This document shows positions 8,132 through 17,269 of a DNA stretch of 52,352 nt, one piece after another (within the stretch, counting starts at the first letter, position 1; every line of letters starts with the position of its first letter). The notes beneath the pieces were generated by a model. That model was given only the letters and a program-made list of their open reading frames with translations. It did no database searches and had not been told where the DNA came from. Origin of the DNA: Rhodospirillaceae bacterium (lineage in GTDB: Bacteria; Pseudomonadota; Alphaproteobacteria; Dongiales; Dongiaceae). Position numbers and translations under genes: made by a program. The stretch covers positions 1-52,352 of the forward strand of contig JAEUKV010000147.1 in NCBI GenBank assembly GCA_016794165.1, in the 5' to 3' direction.

Positions 8132-9196
8132 TCAGCTCTTCGGTTCGCTCTTGGCGCCGTAGCGCTTCTGCCACTCGTCCAGGATCGCCTGGCGATTGCC
8201 CGCGGCCCATTCGAAATTGTTGGGCGAGAGCAGGAGATCCGCCTCATTGGCCGGGTAGTTCTCCGGCAGTTCGGGCGTTACATCCTTGCGCGCCAACACC
8301 TGATAGGACTGGTTGTAGAGCTTGTTGGCTTCCGCGCTGGCCGCGAAATCCGCCAGTTTCTGCGCGGCTTCCAGTTTGTCGGTGCCCTTCATGATGGCAG
8401 TCGCTTCCATTTCCCAGCCGATACCTTCGGTGGGCAGGATGACTTCGAGCGGGGCGCCGTCGTTGATCAGTTTGACACCCGGATAGGAGAACGAAATGCC
8501 GATCGGGTATTCACCGGCGCCGGCCGCCTTGCAGGGCTTGGAGCCGGAATGGGTATAGGTATTCATGTTGGCGTGAAGACCGTCCATGAACTGCCAGCCG
8601 CCGGTTTCGCCAAACATCTGCAGCCAGGCCGCGACCGACAGGAAGCCGGTGCCAGAGGAGCCCGGATTCGGCATGACGATATGACCCTGATAGACGGGAT
8701 CGAGGAGGTCCTTCCAGCTCGTCGGCTTGGGCAGGCCGAGCTTTTCGGCTTCGGCAGTGTTGAAGCAGATGGCCGAGGCCCAGGCGTCCATGCCGACCCA
8801 GGTCGGCCAGCCGGTGCGACGATCCTTGAAATCGTCCTTGATTTGATCGAAGCCAACCGGCTTGTAGCTCTCCAGCATGCCTTCCTGGTCCAGCACCATC
8901 AGCGAACTGGCGGCCAGGCCCCAGACGACATCGGCCTGGCGATTTTCTTTCTCGGCGAGCAGTCGCGCCGTGACAACACCCGTCGAATCGCGCTGCCACT
9001 CGATCTTGATCCCCGGATTGGCGGCCTCGAAGGCCTCCTTGTACGGGGGCATCTGCTCTTCTTCGATTGCCGTGTAGACCTTCAACACGACGTCCTCAGC
9101 CGCCGCCGGAGCGCTGGCGAGGCCCAACGCGGCCACCGATCCGAGGGCAGCCATACTCATGAGCGCCAAGCGGCGCGTCAGCGATTCTTTTTTCAT
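8132..9196 (-). CDS. Periplasmic binding protein, 2-aminoethylphosphonate type
   Basis: A 354-residue substrate-binding protein with a Sec signal peptide (MKKESLTRRL, hydrophobic core, cleavage near APAAAE-DVV about residue 34). The mature part is a periplasmic binding fold of the Fe/phosphonate/spermidine class: LKVYTAIEEEQMPPYKEAF, then ADVVWGLAAS and TSWKDLLDP. The segment TYTHSGSKPCKAAGAGEYP is, from memory, the hallmark of the PhnS2/AepX family that captures 2-aminoethylphosphonate rather than of iron-binding FbpA proteins; iron-ligand tyrosine pairs typical of FbpA are not evident. It is the first gene of the operon, followed by a hairpin and then the ATPase and permease. The 203 bp upstream should carry the operon promoter, but I see no clear -35/-10 or PHO box there. 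Confidence 0.85.
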   Translation of the reverse strand: MKKESLTRRLALMSMAALGSVAALGLASAPAAAEDVVLKVYTAIEEEQMPPYKEAFEAANPGIKIEWQRDSTGVVTARLLAEKENRQADVVWGLAASSLMVLDQEGMLESYKPVGFDQIKDDFKDRRTGWPTWVGMDAWASAICFNTAEAEKLGLPKPTSWKDLLDPVYQGHIVMPNPGSSGTGFLSVAAWLQMFGETGGWQFMDGLHANMNTYTHSGSKPCKAAGAGEYPIGISFSYPGVKLINDGAPLEVILPTEGIGWEMEATAIMKGTDKLEAAQKLADFAASAEANKLYNQSYQVLARKDVTPELPENYPANEADLLLSPNNFEWAAGNRQAILDEWQKRYGAKSEPKS

Positions 9197-9399
9197 CGAT
9201 CGTTTGTCCTTCCCTGTGTGCAGACCGCCCAGCGCGGTGGCCGGAACTTGGCTCCGAACTGCGCATCTTTGATGATGCTTCGGTTACAATTCCGCGTCAT
9301 CCAGTTCTTTGCCTATGACATCTATGGGTAATTTCTATACCAGAAGATAGTCACTTTCACGTGCCGAAGGCCAAATCAGACCCGCCGACGCCCCGCCCG

Positions 9400-10911
9400 T
9401 TAACCAATTCCCTCGATTTTGGCGACGAATTCTTCCAGCAGCTGGACCGCGTAACCGGTGGCCCCGGCCGGAGCCATGGGCTGGTCCTTGCCGCGGAATT
9501 CCTGGCCGGCGATGTCGAGGTGCGCCCAGGGACAGGCGCCCACGAACTGTTTGAGCAAGGCCGCGGCATGGGGCGCGTCGGCGGATTCCGCGTCCTCCGC
9601 ATGGTGCTTGATATCGGCGATGCGGGATTCGAGATGGGTGTCGTAGGCCTTGTCGAGCGGCATTCGCCACAGCCGTTCGCCCACGGCCTGCCCCGCCGCC
9701 GCCAGGCGCTCTGCGAGGCGATCCTCGCTGGCAAAGAGGCCGGCAAAGACATTGCCCAGGGCCGCCTGGATCGAGTAGGTCAGGGTCGCCAGATCGACCA
9801 CGGACCGCGGCTTGAAGCGCGAAACGGTATAGTGCAGCGCATCAATCAGCACGAGGCGCCCTTCGGCGTCGGTATCCAGCATCTCGATGGTGCGGCCGGC
9901 CATGGTCTTGACAATGTCGCCCGGCTTGAAGGCGGTGCTGGAGGGCAGGTTCTCCACCAGGCCGATGACGCCGACGACATGGACCTTGGCCTTGCGCTCG
10001 GCCAGCGCCCGGATCAGCCCAATCACCGCGGCACCGCCCGCCATGTCGCCCTTCATCTCGAACATGGCGTTGGGGCGCTTCAGGCACAGGCCGCCGGAAT
10101 CGAAACAGACCCCCTTGCCGACGAAGGCGAGCGGACCTTCCTTCCTGCCCCCCGCTTTGCCCGTCCCGTCATATTGCAGCACCAGTAGGCGCGGCGGCCG
10201 CGCGGAGCCCTTGCCGACCGCAAGCAACGCGTTGAGGCCCAGCTTGGCCATCTGTTTCACATCGAGGGCCTCGACCTTGACCCCGAGACGCGCAAGAGCC
10301 TTGGCCCGGGCAACGAAGCTCTCGGGGTAGAGCTCGTTCGGCGGTTCGTTGGTAAGGTCGCGGGCCAGTTCCACCCCGGCGGCGACGGCCGCGCGGCGGC
10401 GCATTGCCTTCTCGGCCGCGGCCGGCCCGGCGACGGCCAATTCGATCGTCACCAGGGGATTGGGCCGATCCGGCTTGGCTTCGGTCATGAAGCGATGGAA
10501 ACGATAGTTGCGCAGGCGCAGGCCGAAGGCGAGTTCCGCCGCGAGGTGCGCCTCCTCAAGCTTTGAGCCCTTGGGGATTTCGACCAGCAGGCTGGCCGCG
10601 GTCTCATGCTCGGCCAGAAGATGCGCGGCCAGCGCACCGCCCGCCTCACGGGCTGCCAGGGCATCAAGTTCCTTGGCGGCGCCGAGGCCCAGCAGCAGAA
10701 CGCGCCGGGCGCCGACGCCATTGGGTGCCACAAGGTCCAGGACCTCGCCCTTCTTCCCCTTGAAACGCGGTGCCCGCAGCGCCCGCGCCAGGGCACCGCC
10801 GGTGCCGTGATCGATCGCCGCGGCTCTTGCCCCCAGCCGCAGATCTTCCGCCACCAGCACCACCAGCACGGCGGCCCTTGGCGCCGGCTTGGTCACAAAA
10901 CTGATTTTCAT
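9400..10911 (-). CDS. pepA: Leucyl aminopeptidase (M17)
   Basis: A 503-residue cytosolic two-zinc aminopeptidase that removes N-terminal residues from peptides; M17 enzymes are hexamers. The C-terminal catalytic domain has GKGVCFDSGGLCLK (metal/catalytic Lys and Asp), EMKGDMAGGAAV and the signature DTDAEGRL (from Asp346). The family signature normally reads NTDAEGRL, so the first residue is Asp instead of Asn, while the metal ligands Asp and Glu and the Arg are kept. The divergent N-terminal domain of about 170 residues is normal for the family. A good GGGGGAGCGAG ribosome site precedes the ATG. It follows the PEP carboxylase gene on the same strand after 96 bp that include a hairpin, so it may have its own promoter. 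In some bacteria PepA also binds DNA; nothing here tests that. Confidence 0.92.
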   Translation of the reverse strand: MKISFVTKPAPRAAVLVVLVAEDLRLGARAAAIDHGTGGALARALRAPRFKGKKGEVLDLVAPNGVGARRVLLLGLGAAKELDALAAREAGGALAAHLLAEHETAASLLVEIPKGSKLEEAHLAAELAFGLRLRNYRFHRFMTEAKPDRPNPLVTIELAVAGPAAAEKAMRRRAAVAAGVELARDLTNEPPNELYPESFVARAKALARLGVKVEALDVKQMAKLGLNALLAVGKGSARPPRLLVLQYDGTGKAGGRKEGPLAFVGKGVCFDSGGLCLKRPNAMFEMKGDMAGGAAVIGLIRALAERKAKVHVVGVIGLVENLPSSTAFKPGDIVKTMAGRTIEMLDTDAEGRLVLIDALHYTVSRFKPRSVVDLATLTYSIQAALGNVFAGLFASEDRLAERLAAAGQAVGERLWRMPLDKAYDTHLESRIADIKHHAEDAESADAPHAAALLKQFVGACPWAHLDIAGQEFRGKDQPMAPAGATGYAVQLLEEFVAKIEGIG

Positions 10912-10979
10912 CTCGCTCCCCCGTAGAAATTCCCGCCAGCCATATCATGACGCGCGGCAGAGGACGAGAGGGTGCGAGA

Positions 10980-11000
10980 GGGTGGCGACCGCCGCCACCC
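10980..11000 (-). terminator. Hairpin after the PEPC gene (weak terminator candidate)
   Basis: A perfect 8-bp GC-rich stem (10980-10987 with 10993-11000, 5-nt loop) lies 7 nt after the PEPC stop on the minus strand. No T-tract follows, so it may stabilise the mRNA end or work with Rho rather than terminate intrinsically. Confidence 0.4.
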
Positions 11001-11007
11001 CCTGCCG

Positions 11008-14000
11008 TCACCCCATGGCGCCGACGGTATGGATGATGCCCGAACTCAGGCGCCGGACCAGGGTATAGAGCCCGGCGATCGGCCGGAATATGGCCTCATG
11101 CTCGCGCTCGTAGGTCTGGCTCCAATCGCCGACATAGGTGGCCGGCTCACCGAAATCGCCCTCGAACTTGACCTGTTCGACCTTGGGGAAAATCGTCCCC
11201 AGCTTGCGCATGGCATCGTCGATCTCGAGATGGAAGATCTTGGACACCAGCTGCTCGCGGCTGATGTTGTGCTGATCGGAAAAATCCGGGATATGCGCGC
11301 TCAGGGTGAATATCCGCATCAGCAGGGCGATGCGCAGGCCGTGCATCAGGCGCAAATCCTGCCGAACTTCCTCGCTGATCTTGTTCTGCGGCAGGCCGAC
11401 CTGTGCCAGCCCCTCCCGCAGGTCCAGCATATCGCGCTGGAAGGTGCGATAGATCTTTGCCAGCTGTTCATAGATCCGCTCGCCTTCCAGATGCTCGGCT
11501 ACATGGCGCAGCTCGGCGGCCGCAACCGCATCCTTCGCCTGATAGGCGCGCGACAGCCATTGACCGGGATCGAACAGATCAATGTAGCATTTCAGGGCCT
11601 CGAGATCGGTGAAGGCAAGCGCCCAATCAATCATGCCCATGAGCCGCCGGCAGCGCGGTGAGGACTCATAGAGCCGCTGGAACCGTTCGGGATCGCGGGC
11701 AATGGCCTGCCCCACCCCGCCCAGGGTGTTGGCGAAGTACCCCAGCTGCTGCAGGATCCCATTGTGCGGAATGGCCCGCATCTGACTGGGATGCGTAAGA
11801 TTGACGCGCTGCGCCAGCCCCTCATGCTCGCGCTTGGTCGGGCGCGAGCCGCTGGTAAAAAGCAGGTTGCCGCCAAAAGTGTCGAGCAGTGACGCGTAGG
11901 CGGGATCGTCCATCACCGCCTCGTTGAAGCGGCGGATGGTGATGAAGAACTCCTTTATGTAGTCCTCGTCCTGGCGATAGGCGGGATCCGAATCCACATC
12001 GCCGGTCGGGATCGGCAGCATGTATTCGAGGATGCGCGTGACCGAGGCGAGCGCAATATCCGGCGTGATGAAATAGAGATAGCCGTCGCCGCCCTGGAAA
12101 CTGGTCTCCTCCTTCACGCGGATTCCGGCCTGGGCGAAATGCTGGCGGCTGACCGGGGAGGCCACATATTCCAGCCGCGCCTGGAAATTCTCAGGATGAC
12201 CACCACGGCCGATCGATTCGCCGTGCGTGTCGAAAATCACCAATTCGATGTCGTCGAAACCACGCTGGCGCAGCAATTCGGCAAGCTTCAATCGCAGCCA
12301 CTCCACCGAAATGGCCGCCACGGTCTGGCCGAGATGGCGCCCGGCATCGGAAAAGCCGGTCTGGATGCAGAGCCGCCCGCGCGCCCGTACATAGGCGGCA
12401 TAACTCGGGTTCTGCAGGCATTCGTCGATCACCCGCACGCCGCGCTCGAAGGCCTTGGTGGTCTCGAACAGCGGCGAGATGTCGACCTTGTTTTCGACCC
12501 CGAAGAGCTTGGCGTAGTAGAGCGCGGCCAGCAGGGTAAGCGGCGATTCCGTCTCGGCGATCAGGAAGCGGACCGGCACGTTGGCGTCGATGTATTTCAG
12601 CATCTTGGCCACGATCATGAAGAGGCGCTTGGCCGAGGTGCGCTCGGCCAGGATCGAGGCGAAGTTGATCTGCACCGGCTTCACGTCCTGCAGCAGCTTG
12701 GTGATCGCCGCGATATAGGAACGCTTATGGGCCGGATCGTCAGGTGCAGCCTCCATGTCGATCAGCTTGCGGATGGCATTGTGGATCTGCACGGCGTTGA
12801 GGCGGACATGGGTATGCGCCATGCCAAGGCCATGATTGGCGATCTCCGCCCGCAGGATAATGAGCTGCCGCCGGTGTTCCACCTTGTCCGAGAGCGAAAG
12901 TGCGCGCTCGATCAGTTCCAGCAGCTGTGCCGCATCGATCAGCCGCAGATCGCGGCCATCGTGCATGCGCTTGGCGATGCGGCGCACTTCCTCGGCCCAG
13001 GCGAGGGGAGATTCTCCCTCCTTCTTGCCGCCCTGGAAAACCTCGATCTCGTCCTCGGCCTCCTTGATGGCGAGCGCGAGGCGGCTTTCCAGCAGTTCCA
13101 GGAGGTGCAGGAGGTCGACTTTCGCGCGGCGACCACCGAGATCGCTACGCAGCGCCTCGACTGCACATACATAGCGACGCAGCTGCAGGACCTGGATCTT
13201 CAGACGCTTGAACAGCGTGTCGCTCCACTTGATGTCGGAACGGCCGTCGAGGTCGTAGCCGACCCAGCTTGCCACCGTGATGAGACGCGGGGAGAGCTGC
13301 TCCCATTCCGCCGGGTAGTGTTCGGCCGCCACTTCGAGGGCGATCTCATAGGCACGGCGGATCGCGGTGTGGATGTTGGCGATGGCGGTCACCGACATGT
13401 CGTGCTCATAGGCGAGATCCAGCGGCTGCGGCGGACGATGCTCGACCGCACGCGATTCCTGCAGAATCTTGCGGCGCCGCGCGGCACCGAGCTTGGTGCC
13501 GTCGGCATCGCGGCCGACGCCAAGTTCTGCCAGCAGGCGCACCATCTCATGCGACTGGCTGAAGGTCGGGTGCGCGGTGATGACGATCCCGAACAATTCG
13601 CGCTCGACCGCGGCCCGGAACCCATTGAAGGGGATGCATTTGCCTTTGCCCGCGGCACCACCCGGCCGGCGCGAGCCGGCGGCGAGGGCCTGGAATGCCG
13701 CACGCAGCCGCGCCTCGTTGCGGCGGGGTTCGCTTTCGCCGAGATAGGCATGGAGCCGCTCGGCACGGTGGGCAAAGCCCGATGTGGTGAGCTCCTGGAT
13801 CAGGGTTTCGATCCCGCCCAGATTGAGCCGCCCTCTGTCGAGACGCTTGCCCACTTCAAGGGCCAGCAGCTTGACCGAATTGCCGAAGGGATTGCGCTCG
13901 CGCAGGCCCGCGAGGTCGCCAAAGACCGACTTCAGTTCGCGCTCGGCTCGCACGACATCGAAGCCGCGCTCCTCGGGAAACATGCGCTGCAAGGGAATCA

Positions 14001-14106
14001 GGCCGGGCTCGAGCGTCTGCCGGGCGGTGCGCGTGGGCTTGCGCGACGCCCTCTTCACACGCAGAGCCAGGCTCCCCTCGGGGCGCGATTTCACCGCCTT
14101 GGCCAT
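11008..14106 (-). CDS. ppc: Atypical phosphoenolpyruvate carboxylase
   Basis: A 1032-residue PEPC-family protein, expected to convert PEP and bicarbonate to oxaloacetate. Recognisable family landmarks: VITAHPTFSQS with the catalytic-type His at 179, SWVGYDLDGRSDI near 280, and MRAIPHNGILQQLG. Four normally invariant motifs are altered. GGDRDGNP is replaced by GYDLDGRS. GYSDSxKD becomes GFSDAGRH (584-591), with Arg where the usual Lys stands. The FHGRGG-GRGG loop becomes FDTHGESIGRGGHP (625-638), losing the first His and Arg but keeping the second Arg. The C-terminus ends GAMG instead of NTG. The N-terminus has a basic extension of about 40 residues. The gene lies 119 bp after an acyl-CoA-ligase pair. 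The order resembles mtkA-mtkB-ppc of serine-cycle organisms, whose PEPC may share these features. Catalytic activity is likely but not proven. Confidence 0.85.
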   Translation of the reverse strand: MAKAVKSRPEGSLALRVKRASRKPTRTARQTLEPGLIPLQRMFPEERGFDVVRAERELKSVFGDLAGLRERNPFGNSVKLLALEVGKRLDRGRLNLGGIETLIQELTTSGFAHRAERLHAYLGESEPRRNEARLRAAFQALAAGSRRPGGAAGKGKCIPFNGFRAAVERELFGIVITAHPTFSQSHEMVRLLAELGVGRDADGTKLGAARRRKILQESRAVEHRPPQPLDLAYEHDMSVTAIANIHTAIRRAYEIALEVAAEHYPAEWEQLSPRLITVASWVGYDLDGRSDIKWSDTLFKRLKIQVLQLRRYVCAVEALRSDLGGRRAKVDLLHLLELLESRLALAIKEAEDEIEVFQGGKKEGESPLAWAEEVRRIAKRMHDGRDLRLIDAAQLLELIERALSLSDKVEHRRQLIILRAEIANHGLGMAHTHVRLNAVQIHNAIRKLIDMEAAPDDPAHKRSYIAAITKLLQDVKPVQINFASILAERTSAKRLFMIVAKMLKYIDANVPVRFLIAETESPLTLLAALYYAKLFGVENKVDISPLFETTKAFERGVRVIDECLQNPSYAAYVRARGRLCIQTGFSDAGRHLGQTVAAISVEWLRLKLAELLRQRGFDDIELVIFDTHGESIGRGGHPENFQARLEYVASPVSRQHFAQAGIRVKEETSFQGGDGYLYFITPDIALASVTRILEYMLPIPTGDVDSDPAYRQDEDYIKEFFITIRRFNEAVMDDPAYASLLDTFGGNLLFTSGSRPTKREHEGLAQRVNLTHPSQMRAIPHNGILQQLGYFANTLGGVGQAIARDPERFQRLYESSPRCRRLMGMIDWALAFTDLEALKCYIDLFDPGQWLSRAYQAKDAVAAAELRHVAEHLEGERIYEQLAKIYRTFQRDMLDLREGLAQVGLPQNKISEEVRQDLRLMHGLRIALLMRIFTLSAHIPDFSDQHNISREQLVSKIFHLEIDDAMRKLGTIFPKVEQVKFEGDFGEPATYVGDWSQTYEREHEAIFRPIAGLYTLVRRLSSGIIHTVGAMG

Positions 14107-14225
14107 ACTCTCTTTCCTCTCCGCGATTGCGGCGAGGATGTCGCCGCGTCATATACTTTCCGTCCAGCCTACAGGCCGGTGGATGCCGGTGAAAGCATTT
14201 TTGTGCAGCGCAATATGGCCGAAAT

Positions 14226-15107
14226 TCAAGCCGCCTTGCCGAGCGCTGCAAGCGCCGCCTGACCAAGTTCCGCGGGGCTGGGCGCGATATGGATCCCGGC
14301 CGCTCGCAACGCCTCGATCTTCTCCGCCGCACTCTCGCCGCCGCCCGAGACGATCGCACCGGCATGGCCCATGCGCCGACCGGCCGGCGCCGCCTTGCCG
14401 GCAATGAATCCGATCACCGGTTTCTTGCGCTTCTCGCGGCGCAGGAACTCCGCGGCCTCGATTTCCGGTGTGCCGCCAATTTCGCCGATCATGATGATGG
14501 CGTCGGTCTCGTCGTCACCCAGGAACAATTCCAGGATATCGAGGAAGCTGGAGCCGTTGACCGGATCGCCGCCGATGCCCACCACGGTGGACTGGCCGAG
14601 GCCCGCTGCCGTGGTCTGGGTCGCGGCTTCGTAGGAGAGTGTGCCGGAGCGCGAGACGATGCCGACCCGACCCGGCTTGTGCACATAGCCCGGCATGATC
14701 CCCATCTTGCACTGGTCCGGCGTGATGATGCCGGGGCAGTTGGGGCCGATGACGCGCGATCCGGTGCCCTTCATTTCCTTGCGCACCCGTGCCATGTCAT
14801 GGACCGGAATGCCGTCGGTGATGGCGACGATGGTCTCGATGCCGGCATCGATCGCCTCCATGATCGAATCCATGGCATAGATCGGCGGGACGTAGATCAT
14901 GGTGGCGTTGGCCCCGGTCGCCGCCCGGGCCGCGTGCACCGTGTCGAAGACTGGAAGGCCGAGATGCGTCGTGCCACCCTTACCCGGCGTCACGCCCCCC
15001 ACCATGCGAGTCCCGTATTCGATCGCCTGCTGCGAATGGAAGGTGCCCTGCGTGCCGGTGAAGCCTTGGCAGATCACCTTGGTGTCCTTGTTGACCAGAA
15101 TGGACAT
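14226..15107 (-). CDS. Succinate- or malate-CoA ligase alpha subunit
   Basis: A 293-residue alpha subunit of the ADP/GDP-forming CoA ligase family. It has the Rossmann-type CoA-binding N-terminus ([28 protein letters not shown]), the Ser/Thr-rich [11 protein letters not shown] segment, the SRSGTLSYE motif, and the phosphohistidine loop [14 protein letters not shown] near the C-terminus. Together with the beta subunit 3 bp upstream it forms the enzyme that interconverts an organic acid plus CoA and ATP with the acyl-CoA. SucD and the malate-CoA ligase subunit MtkB are close homologues and cannot be separated by eye. The usual TCA neighbours (mdh, sucA, sucB) are missing, while an atypical PEPC gene follows. 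That favours a malate-CoA ligase or a second, specialised succinate-CoA ligase. Confidence 0.88.
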   Translation of the reverse strand: MSILVNKDTKVICQGFTGTQGTFHSQQAIEYGTRMVGGVTPGKGGTTHLGLPVFDTVHAARAATGANATMIYVPPIYAMDSIMEAIDAGIETIVAITDGIPVHDMARVRKEMKGTGSRVIGPNCPGIITPDQCKMGIMPGYVHKPGRVGIVSRSGTLSYEAATQTTAAGLGQSTVVGIGGDPVNGSSFLDILELFLGDDETDAIIMIGEIGGTPEIEAAEFLRREKRKKPVIGFIAGKAAPAGRRMGHAGAIVSGGGESAAEKIEALRAAGIHIAPSPAELGQAALAALGKAA

Positions 15108-15110
15108 GGT

Positions 15111-16289
15111 TCAGGCCCTCCCCGCCTTGGTAATGGTGGCAGCGACGATCTTCTGCGCGGCATCGGCCAGCGTCGTCGCGGTGATGATCGGCAGCCCGGA
15201 CTGTTCCAGGATCTCGCGGCCGAGCTTCACATTGGTACCCTCCAGCCGCACCACCAGCGGCCGGTCAAGGCCGACCTCGCGGGCGGCCCCCACAATCCCT
15301 TCCGCGATGGAGTTGCAGCGCATCATGCCTCCAAAGACATTGACCAGGATGCCGCGCACGCCGGGATCGTTGAAGATCAGCTTGAAGGCGCAAGCGACGC
15401 GTTCCTTGGTGGCGGCACCGGCGATATCCATGAAATTGGCTGGTTGGCCGCCGAAATGCTGGATGATGTCCATGGTCGCCATGGCAAGCCCGGCGCCGTT
15501 GACCATGCAGCCGATATCCCCGTCCAGCTTGACATAGTTGAGGTCGTGGCGCGCGGCTTCCAGCTCCAGCGGATCCACCTCGTTGTCGTCGCGCAGATCC
15601 TGGATGTCGCTGTGGCGGAACAGGGCGTTGTCGTCGAAGATCATCTTGCAGTCGAGCGCCACCAGACGACCAACACCGGTCACGACCAGCGGATTGATCT
15701 CGATCATGACCGCGTCGAGGCTGCGAAAGGCCTTGTTCACCGCCATCGCCAGGCGGACAAATTTGTGGACCTCGCGTTCCTTGAGACCAAGCGCGAAGGC
15801 CACCTGTCGCGCCTGGAAAGCGCGCATGGGTGTGGCCGGCGGCATGTCGAGGCGGATGATCTTGTCCGGCGTCTTTGCCGCCACTTCCTCGATATCCATG
15901 CCGCCCTCGGTCGAGGCGATAAGGGTGACGCCGCCGGTGTTGCGGTTGATGAGCTGCGCAACATAAAGCTCGCGCGCGATGTCGCTCGCCTGTTCGATGT
16001 AGACCTTGCGCACCACGCGCCCCTCGGGGCCGGTCTGATGTGTCACCAGCTTCATGCCCAGCATCTGGTCGGCGGTCGCGGTCACTTCCTTGATCGTCCG
16101 GCAGACCTTGACGCCGCCGGCCTTGCCCCGGCCGCCGGCATGGATCTGCGCCTTCACTACCCAGGTCGGGCCGTCGAGTTCCTCGGCCACGGATTCCGCC
16201 TCGGCGGGATTATGGGCGACATCGCCGCGCGGCACCGGCACGCCGAACCGCCGCAGCAGCTGCTTGGCCTGATATTCATGAATGTTCAT
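15111..16289 (-). CDS. Succinate- or malate-CoA ligase beta subunit
   Basis: A 392-residue beta subunit with the ATP-grasp domain ([41 protein letters not shown]) and a C-terminal CoA-ligase domain ([15 protein letters not shown], then [20 protein letters not shown]). The segment normally FLDVGGGA reads FMDIAGAA. This is a glycine-loop change not seen in ordinary SucC as I recall it, and might bear on substrate choice. The start MNIHEYQ at 16289 has an AGGGGAG ribosome site (complement of 16298-16304) 8 nt upstream; the frame is open for 10 codons more but the family start decides. It is the first gene of the ligase-PEPC unit. Assignment to malate (MtkA) versus succinate (SucC) remains open. 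Confidence 0.88.
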   Translation of the reverse strand: MNIHEYQAKQLLRRFGVPVPRGDVAHNPAEAESVAEELDGPTWVVKAQIHAGGRGKAGGVKVCRTIKEVTATADQMLGMKLVTHQTGPEGRVVRKVYIEQASDIARELYVAQLINRNTGGVTLIASTEGGMDIEEVAAKTPDKIIRLDMPPATPMRAFQARQVAFALGLKEREVHKFVRLAMAVNKAFRSLDAVMIEINPLVVTGVGRLVALDCKMIFDDNALFRHSDIQDLRDDNEVDPLELEAARHDLNYVKLDGDIGCMVNGAGLAMATMDIIQHFGGQPANFMDIAGAATKERVACAFKLIFNDPGVRGILVNVFGGMMRCNSIAEGIVGAAREVGLDRPLVVRLEGTNVKLGREILEQSGLPIITATTLADAAQKIVAATITKAGRA

Positions 16290-16672
16290 CGCCGTAACTC
16301 CCCTGACGGACTGAGACACAAGTCGGGCCAGGAGAGAGACGCGGTTTCGCCGCGACCGGCGATCAGGCAGCAGCCATCGCCGGCGCTCAAAGCGCGATCA
16401 CTTCCTCTGGCGTGATGTGCTGCGTTCAGCAGGCCGATTGACCAAGCGATCGAGTTTCCCCGACCCCCGCGTCCGGCATGCGATCACTCTGGTCGCATGG
16501 ACGGATGACGACTGTCTTAGTTGCGCCCGCCGATGGCGGTTGCTTGTCCGGTCGTTCGTCCAGGTGCTCTTCAGCTACCCGCAGGCATTCTAACAAGCCC
16601 GTGACTTGCCACTGTCTCAATTTCGACTAGCATAATAGCGAAAACGTCACGAGTCGGTTTGGCGCTGAAAGC
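16290..16672. other. Divergent intergenic region, CoA ligase / CHAP gene
   Basis: About 380 bp without a credible gene between two divergent starts. A short minus-strand frame at 16426-16620 has no ribosome site or recognisable protein and is dismissed. The right end holds a possible promoter for the CHAP gene (16606-16636). I see no clear promoter for the ligase operon apart from the ribosome site at 16298-16304, and no strong repeat. Confidence 0.5.
16606..16636 (+). promoter_or_regulatory. Possible promoter of the CHAP-domain gene
   Basis: TTGCCA (16606-16611) and CATAAT (16631-16636) are 19 bp apart; TAGCAT (16628-16633) at 16 bp is an alternative -10. The location, about 35 bp before the ATG, is suitable, but the spacing is not ideal. 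Confidence 0.4.
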
Positions 16673-17269
16673 ATGCAGAAACACGCTGGTTCTTCACCCA
16701 TGATGGTGCGTTGTGTGATGTTTGCGCTGACATCCCTCGGCCTTGCCGGCTGCGGCGATCGGCTGGCGGCGCCCCTGGTGGAGCCACGCTATTCCGGCGT
16801 CTTCCTCGACATCACCGGCCCCTATCACGGGACCCCGACACCACCTCCATCCCTTGGCGACGTTCAATGCGTTCCCTATGCGCGGATGGTTTCCGGCATC
16901 AATCTTTACGGCGATGCCTTTTCCTGGTGGGAGAGTGCTGCCGGCGTCTATCACCGGGGATCGGTGCCGGCGCCCGGCGCCGTGCTGGTCCTGGCGCAGA
17001 CCGATCGCCTGCGCAGCGGGCATGTCTCCGTTGTTACCCAGGTGATCAATTCGCGCGAGATCCTGGTCGATCACGCCAACTGGATTCCCGGGCAGGTCAT
17101 TCAGGGCCAGGCGGTGTTCGATGCCTCCCCGGCCAATGACTGGACCATGCCGCGTTTCTACAATGCCGATGCGGGCGTCTATGGCAGCATCTATCCGGCG
17201 CGCGGCTTCATCTACAACCTGGCGGCGACCGCCGCGCCGCCACCGCTGGTTTCCAGCCTGGCGCCCTAG
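16673..17269 (+). CDS. CHAP-domain lipoprotein, putative peptidoglycan amidase/peptidase
   Basis: A 198-residue exported protein. A hydrophobic N-terminal segment ends in the lipobox LAGC (about residues 24-27), so it is probably a lipoprotein; starts at the inner ATGs 16700 or 16703 would give a shorter signal. The rest is a single CHAP (NlpC/P60-like) domain with catalytic-type Cys in VQCVPYAR, His in GHVSVVTQV, and a following VDHANW segment. CHAP enzymes cleave amide bonds in peptidoglycan. No cell-wall-binding domain is present. The gene is convergent with hpnA, the two stops sharing a palindromic CTAG. A functional connection with hopanoids is not evident, although both concern the envelope. 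Confidence 0.8.
   Translation: MQKHAGSSPMMVRCVMFALTSLGLAGCGDRLAAPLVEPRYSGVFLDITGPYHGTPTPPPSLGDVQCVPYARMVSGINLYGDAFSWWESAAGVYHRGSVPAPGAVLVLAQTDRLRSGHVSVVTQVINSREILVDHANWIPGQVIQGQAVFDASPANDWTMPRFYNADAGVYGSIYPARGFIYNLAATAAPPPLVSSLAP

Noticed and set aside
9284-9325. Possible PHO box before the phosphonate importer operon
   Set aside because: GTTACAA-N4-GCGTCAT and ATGACAT-like pieces are present, but the half-sites face opposite ways and do not make a 7-4-7 direct repeat.
12139-14262. 707-codon plus-strand open frame
   Set aside because: Antisense shadow of the PEPC gene; His/Arg/Gln-rich composition with no family resemblance or ribosome site. High GC content keeps such frames open.
14289-16415. 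708-codon plus-strand open frame
   Set aside because: Antisense to the CoA-ligase pair, which show complete family motifs; composition is typical of a complement frame.
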